Shown in pieces: positions 32,097 to 36,338 of a stretch of DNA of 36,338 nt (positions are counted from its first letter, which is position 1; each line of letters starts with the position of its first letter). Source of the DNA: a bacterium (lineage in GTDB: Bacteria > Calditrichota > Calditrichia > RBG-13-44-9 > J042); NCBI GenBank assembly GCA_015485355.1, contig WFTQ01000073.1, positions 1-36,338 on the forward strand. The letters are read 5' to 3'. The notes below the pieces were generated by a model that saw only the letters and a program-made list of their open reading frames with translations, made no database searches and was not told the origin of the DNA. The position numbers and the translations under genes are program-made.

Positions 32097-32152
32097 ACCC
32101 CGTGCACCAATTTCATTTTTTCATGGTTTTCTCTGGTTAGAACAGTATATTT

Positions 32153-32168
32153 CCGTCAAAAAAGACGG
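32153..32168 (+). other. small hairpin directly upstream of hpnC
   Basis: CCGTC-AAAAAA-GACGG ends 8 nt before the hpnC ATG, where a ribosome-binding site would be. There is no Shine-Dalgarno outside it, so the hairpin or its GACGG arm may affect hpnC translation. Short and uncertain. Confidence 0.3.
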
Positions 32169-32176
32169 CAAAATCG

Positions 32177-33016
32177 ATGTCCAACAGCGCGCTCCAAAGC
32201 GCCTACACCTATTGCAGGCGGATAACTTTCAACCATGCCGAAAACTTTCCGGTCGCATCCATCATTGTTCCCGCCCGGTTGAGAAATCCCATTTGTGCCA
32301 TTTATGCCTTTGCCCGCCATGCGGATGATCTGGCCGACGTCCACCGGGATGCCGAAGCTCTGGAGCGGTGGCGGCGATCGCTCCACGCTTATCCCGATGC
32401 CCGCCGGACGGAGAGTCCCATCTTTCTGGCCTTGTTCGATACCATTCGGCGATTTCGGCTTCCCCTATCGCTGCTGGACGATCTGCTCACGGCGTTTTTC
32501 ATGGATGTTCGCGGAACAGAGTTTCGTACCCTGCAAGAGGCTTTGCATTATTGCCGCTATTCCGCCCATCCCATCGGACGCTTGATTTTGCTTCTGTTCG
32601 GCTACCGAGACCCGGCCCTGTTTTCCTATTCAGACGCGATCTGCACCGCCCTGCAATTCACGAATTTCTGGCAGGATGTTCGGATTGACATTCCCGCCGG
32701 CAGAATGTATATTCCCCACTCTTTACGAAAGGCCTATGGCGTGGATGAACGGGATTTACGGTCATTGACATGCACCCCGGCCTTTCGATCCATGATGTCG
32801 GAACTGGTCCACATCACCACCGATATGTTTCGGAAAGGACGGCCCCTTCTGGCTCGGGTCCGCGGGCGGCTCCGAAAAGAGCTGCAATTGACCGTCGCAG
32901 GTGGGGTGACCCTATTAAAAAAAATAGAAAAGCAGAATTTTGACGTCCTTTCTCGACGCCCGAGGCTGAATCGCCGGGACTGGATCCGTATCTTTCTGCA
33001 AACCTGGACCCATTAA
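32177..33016 (+). CDS. hpnC: squalene synthase HpnC (hydroxysqualene synthase)
   Basis: The 279-residue protein has the HpnC start YTYCRRITFNHAENFPVAS and two Asp-rich motifs: D50-D51-L-A-D54 and NFWQDVRID (D166, D170). HpnC converts presqualene diphosphate (made by HpnD) to hydroxysqualene. It leads an hpnC-hpnD-hpnE run with gaps of 11 and 1 nt. It follows the GT9 gene by 80 nt and may share its transcript. Confidence 0.93.
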   Translation: MSNSALQSAYTYCRRITFNHAENFPVASIIVPARLRNPICAIYAFARHADDLADVHRDAEALERWRRSLHAYPDARRTESPIFLALFDTIRRFRLPLSLLDDLLTAFFMDVRGTEFRTLQEALHYCRYSAHPIGRLILLLFGYRDPALFSYSDAICTALQFTNFWQDVRIDIPAGRMYIPHSLRKAYGVDERDLRSLTCTPAFRSMMSELVHITTDMFRKGRPLLARVRGRLRKELQLTVAGGVTLLKKIEKQNFDVLSRRPRLNRRDWIRIFLQTWTH

Positions 33017-33027
33017 GGAAGACTTCC

Positions 33028-33879
33028 ATGCACGATATTCAGTTGGTAAATCCCGAGGTGATCACGAAAAAAAGCAAAAGCAACTTTCTGTATTCCTTTC
33101 TCTTTTTGCCCAGAGAAAAACGCAAGGCCATCTACACTCTGTATGCCTTTTGTCGGCAGACGGACGACATCGCCGATCGGATGGACGAACCCGTGGAGGC
33201 CCGCATCCGAAGATTGAACCGGTGGGAGGGAGAACTGAAACGCTGTTTTACCCGCAATGTATCCTCGTATTTTTCGGCATTGCGTCAGGTAGCGGAGCAC
33301 TTTCGCATTCCCTTAGACTATTTTCTGGAACTGATCGAGGGCGTGCGGATGGATTTATACAATTTTCAATACCGCACCTTCGAAGATCTCAAGCTCTATT
33401 GTTACCGGGTGGCCTCTGTGGTTGGATTGATGAGTATTCAGATTTTCGGCTTTCGGGATCCCTCCACCCGAAAATACGCCGAACACCTGGGAATCGCCCT
33501 GCAATTGACCAATATACTCCGGGATGTGAAGAAAGACGCCCGGATGGGACGGATTTATCTTCCCCATAGCGATCGGCAGCAGTTTCACGTAAGTGATCAG
33601 GACATCTATCGTTCCCGGTATACGGCGAATTTTTATCGTCTGATGCAGTTTGAGGCCCGGAGGGCGCGGCATTTTTATCGGATGGCCACCGAGTTCCTCC
33701 CCCCTTCCGACCGCAAAAACATGCTGGTGGCAGAAATTATGCGTGCCATTTACTGGGCACTGCTAAAAAAAATGGAACAGGTCCATTTCAATGTGTTTGA
33801 CGAGCGGATTCGCATTACCAGTGCCGGAAAGGTGATGATTACCCTGCGAACCGTTTCGCGAATCAAGTTGTTGGGTTAG
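33028..33879 (+). CDS. hpnD: presqualene diphosphate synthase HpnD
   Basis: The 283-residue protein has the KKSKSNFLYSFLFLPREKR start, Asp motifs D46-D47-I-A-D50 and NILRDVKKD (D166, D170), and RIYLPHSD, as expected of HpnD. It condenses two farnesyl diphosphates into presqualene diphosphate. A TAAGGAAG site lies before the ATG. It is followed by hpnE after a single nucleotide. Confidence 0.93.
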   Translation: MHDIQLVNPEVITKKSKSNFLYSFLFLPREKRKAIYTLYAFCRQTDDIADRMDEPVEARIRRLNRWEGELKRCFTRNVSSYFSALRQVAEHFRIPLDYFLELIEGVRMDLYNFQYRTFEDLKLYCYRVASVVGLMSIQIFGFRDPSTRKYAEHLGIALQLTNILRDVKKDARMGRIYLPHSDRQQFHVSDQDIYRSRYTANFYRLMQFEARRARHFYRMATEFLPPSDRKNMLVAEIMRAIYWALLKKMEQVHFNVFDERIRITSAGKVMITLRTVSRIKLLG

Positions 33880-33880
33880 G

Positions 33881-35212
33881 ATGTCGAAAGAAGTCATCAT
33901 TGTGGGAGGGGGACTGGCAGGCATATCCGCCGCCCTGGAGGCGTTGGAGTGTGGGATGCGTCCCATCGTTCTGGAAAAAAGCCATAGTCTGGGTGGTCGG
34001 GCACGGTCACTATACGCCCGGGACGTTAAAGCACCTATCGACCATGGCCAACACCTGCTATCCGCCAGCTACCACCATACCCTTCAACTCCTTCAAAAAC
34101 TGGGCACCCTTTCCCTTATAGCTTTCCAAAAACGTTTGTTTATTCACTTTATTTTTCCCGAGGGACAAAGCATCGCCTTCCGGGCATACAACATCCCCCC
34201 GCCTTTCCATTTTCTGCTTCCCTTGCTGGTTCGTCCAGAAATATCCTGGAAAGAAAAGCTGGGACTGATTCAGAACGGTCTGCGCATTTTTCAACAAAAA
34301 CCCCCACAGCGGGCTTCGTTGACGGTGGAAGATTGGATACGCCCGCCTCGGCCCCATTCAACCCTGAAGATGATCCTCTGGCAGCCGTTGTCTCTGGCCG
34401 TTCTGAACACTCCCATGGAAGAAGCCAGCGCCCGTTTGTTGCGAAATGCGTTCCGAATGGGTTTTCTGAGTTCCAACAAACGTAGTGGACTGGGTTTTCC
34501 GCAAAAGGATTTGAGTCAAATTTTCGGTGAGCCTGCCCGGAAATACATCCTGAAGCACGGGGGCAGCGTGTATATCCGTACGCAAATCCGGCGTCTGATC
34601 ATCGAAAACGATCGGGTAAAGGCCGTGGTCGGTCCTCAGGGAAAAGTATTCGAAACCCCGGCGCTGGTACTGGCCTTGCCTCCGGATGCGCTTCAGCCGT
34701 TGCTAAAACCCCATGCCGATCGGTTGGCCGATGTCTGGAACGCCCTGCAAGTATTTCGTTTCTCACCCATTGTCACGATCAACATCTGGACCCAACGGCC
34801 CATCGAACACCCTTTGCCCATTGCATTCGTCGATTCGCCCTTCCACTGGCTCGTTCATTTGCCCTGGGTGTTCCACCGAACCGGTTTTCAGGGATATGCC
34901 GTTGTAAGCAGTGCGGCCTCCCGACTGGCCGCCTGCAGCGCCGAAGCAATCATGGAACAACTCCGAAACGTGTTTCAACGATGCCTGGGCCTGGACCTGG
35001 ACCGGGATTTGCACCTGAAGCAATATAAAATCATCAAAGAGAAGCGGGCGACCATTATACAAACGCCTCGGGCCGATAGCGTCCGCCCCCGGAGCCGGAC
35101 CCGGATTTCGAACCTGGTTTTAGCCGGAGATTGGATACAGACTCACTTTCCCGCCACCATCGAAAGCGCGGTAATCAGTGGCAAAATGGCCATACGGTCC
35201 CTCCGTTGCTGA
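33881..35212 (+). CDS. hpnE: hydroxysqualene dehydroxylase HpnE
   Basis: The 443-residue flavoprotein has an N-terminal Rossmann motif VIIVGGGLAGISAALEALE, LEKSHSLGGRARS and DHGQHLLSASY, and a C-terminal FAD segment NLVLAGDWIQTHFPATIESAVISG. HpnE removes the hydroxyl from hydroxysqualene, with FAD and a reductant, to give squalene. With HpnC and HpnD it completes squalene synthesis, needed for hopanoids or carotenoid-like lipids. No squalene-hopene cyclase is seen in the window. Confidence 0.92.
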   Translation: MSKEVIIVGGGLAGISAALEALECGMRPIVLEKSHSLGGRARSLYARDVKAPIDHGQHLLSASYHHTLQLLQKLGTLSLIAFQKRLFIHFIFPEGQSIAFRAYNIPPPFHFLLPLLVRPEISWKEKLGLIQNGLRIFQQKPPQRASLTVEDWIRPPRPHSTLKMILWQPLSLAVLNTPMEEASARLLRNAFRMGFLSSNKRSGLGFPQKDLSQIFGEPARKYILKHGGSVYIRTQIRRLIIENDRVKAVVGPQGKVFETPALVLALPPDALQPLLKPHADRLADVWNALQVFRFSPIVTINIWTQRPIEHPLPIAFVDSPFHWLVHLPWVFHRTGFQGYAVVSSAASRLAACSAEAIMEQLRNVFQRCLGLDLDRDLHLKQYKIIKEKRATIIQTPRADSVRPRSRTRISNLVLAGDWIQTHFPATIESAVISGKMAIRSLRC

Positions 35213-35700
35213 GACCGATCCCTCGGTTCCGGGTCTACCCGATGGGGAAGCTTTTTTCGCCCCGGATTTCAGGCCGGCAACGCAAAAAAAATGGCCGTTG
35301 AAGAAAGCAAAAGCAGGTTTCGATCTTCGGGCCCTTGTACGGACGGGGTGCGGTGCGCGATCGTTCCCGCACTTCCATCACCCCGATTGCAGGGTACGAA
35401 CCTTTGCTCCAACCAGGGAAGGGATGAGGACCCGGTGACCGGATCGGGGTGGACTCGGCCGGCACCCTATCGAGCGGCGATATCACTCACGCCCATCCGG
35501 AAGGCTGTGCAGATTTCCCGGCGTGGTGAGGAAGCGATCTCTCCGCCGATTCCGCATCGAGGGCACATTCCGGTGCTACGGCGTTGCGCCTGCAAGGTGG
35601 GCTCCTTCTTCCCGAAGACCGTTCCTTACCCTTAAAAGCCTGGCAGCGGCCATTCGCCTTCTCACACGGATCGACAGGAGCATGCCGAAGTCGCTGCCCT
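35213..35700. other. 488-bp gap with no credible gene
   Basis: Several overlapping frames cross this region, but none has a ribosome-binding site, a recognisable motif or normal composition. The only candidate signal is at 35231-35257, where a small CGGGT/ACCCG inverted repeat is followed after GATGGGGAAGC by six Ts, a weak terminator guess for hpnE. No tRNA-like fold was spotted. Confidence 0.6.
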
Positions 35701-36000
35701 TTACCGACCCTCCTTTTCGGGAATCAACGTTTCCGGAAGGGGTTCCTCGTTATCCACCTCCATGAGGAAAAATGATGTGTGAGGTATAAAACCGGTATCG
35801 GGGGGGATAGGTAAGCGATCCTGGAAACGTCGCACTTTCCGGCGCCGATTCAGAAGGCTTTGATACCGCGGATCCAGAAAAACGATTCGCCAGGTCTTTT
35901 CCTCCGCGGAAAGTTCGATGACGATGTCGTTCCGCAAATAATCCTCATACCGTCTGCCAACGAGCCGGCGGCGGTCTTGTTCCTCTACCTGAAGCAGCAT
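35701..36000 (-). CDS. short protein with a possible nuclease-fold remnant
   Basis: ATG at 36000 gives 99 residues; a GTG at 36075 would extend it by 25 residues of AT-rich, low-complexity sequence. The region RRYEDYLRNDIVIEL...WRIVFLDPRYQS resembles the core of PD-(D/E)XK nucleases (DIVI ... V-L-D-X-K-Y), with Lys replaced by Arg, which would fit an inactive or degraded copy. The length is short for such enzymes and no ribosome-binding site is clear. It may be a pseudogene; the resemblance is a hypothesis, not a match. Confidence 0.4.
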   Translation of the reverse strand: MLLQVEEQDRRRLVGRRYEDYLRNDIVIELSAEEKTWRIVFLDPRYQSLLNRRRKVRRFQDRLPIPPDTGFIPHTSFFLMEVDNEEPLPETLIPEKEGR

Positions 36001-36275
36001 CCCTGTGTCTCTGTTGTTATTTCCTTGGTTCGGCAAGTTAAAATAAAAATTCAGTTTTTTCGGGAGTTGAGTCACGTTTTGCCATTTGTGAATTTTTTGA
36101 AAACCGCTGACCCATCGCCGTTTCGGGCATGGAAAAGGGATTCCTGTGGGATTTCAATGAATCGGCCGCTCTACCCCGCTGAATGCTCGGCCGGGGGGGA
36201 AAATTTTCATCCGATTATTTCCTAATTTGAGAAAACATTTTATATTGCAATCAAACAAAGGATGAGGACATTTGG

Positions 36276-36338
36276 ATGAAATCGACGAATCATTCCCCCT
36301 CCACGGTACAATCGATCATTAAAAAGCTGCTGCCGGAT
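36276..36338 (+). CDS. start of an unidentified plus-strand gene (cut by window edge)
   Basis: ATG at 36276 has GAGGA 7 nt upstream and opens a frame of 21 codons (MKSTNHSPSTVQSIIKKLLP...) to the window end. Too little is visible to name it. The upstream 60 bp are AT-rich, with a TATATT box at 36240-36245 that could be a -10. Confidence 0.6.
   Translation, partial: MKSTNHSPSTVQSIIKKLLPD

Overview
This window looks like chromosomal DNA of a Gram-negative bacterium of roughly 55% GC. Outer-membrane barrels, lipoproteins, an RND/TolC efflux pump, LPS-type glycosyltransferases and the HpnCDE squalene pathway all point that way. The mix of a DUF6588-like barrel, DUF2231, a CX4CH lipoprotein cytochrome, a fused class I fumarase and a sigma-54 response regulator suggests the FCB/Calditrichota neighbourhood. 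That is an inference from gene content only. No mobile element, CRISPR array, tRNA or rRNA was seen.

Region 1 (1-18.8 kb, all minus strand) is a large metal-handling locus, most likely for copper/silver. In transcription order it runs: membrane histidine kinase and NtrC-type regulator; a small His-rich membrane protein; TolC-, CusB- and CusA-type efflux genes; an Lgt; a P-II protein; a secreted protein with about 28% methionine; cytochrome c; porin; lipoprotein cytochrome c; an outer-membrane protein with a Met/His loop; DUF2231 with a His-rich tail; DUF302; SHOCT; a CX4CH lipoprotein; a second P-II protein; RseC; YHS; and a zinc-ribbon protein cut by the window edge.

The intergenic DNA suggests how this is controlled. 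Three minus-strand sites have exact sigma-54 spacing (GG, 10 nt, G at -13) upstream of the efflux operon (15904-15919), the second P-II gene (1496-1511) and rseC (936-951). Upstream of two of them are paired copies of the same palindrome, consensus TGTAGAATATTCTACA: 16040-16080 before the efflux operon and 1023-1071 before rseC. The neighbouring NtrC-type regulator, which keeps its GAFTGA loop, is the obvious candidate to bind them. I therefore read the locus as one two-component, sigma-54 metal/redox regulon spread over about 18 kb.

Region 2 (19.0-27.9 kb, minus strand) is mostly housekeeping: a DUF6588-like outer-membrane protein, SirB1-family protein, class I fumarase, DnaB, family 4 uracil-DNA glycosylase, CoaBC, Gmk and YicC. 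rpoZ, which often lies between gmk and coaBC, is absent there because those genes overlap.

Region 3 (28.2-35.2 kb, plus strand) holds a DJ-1/PfpI protein with a clear terminator, a possible small zinc-ribbon gene, three translationally coupled glycosyltransferases (GT4, GT2, GT9), and hpnC-hpnD-hpnE for squalene synthesis. It is followed by a 488-bp stretch with no credible gene, a short minus-strand ORF resembling a nuclease remnant, and the first codons of a plus-strand gene that leaves the window.
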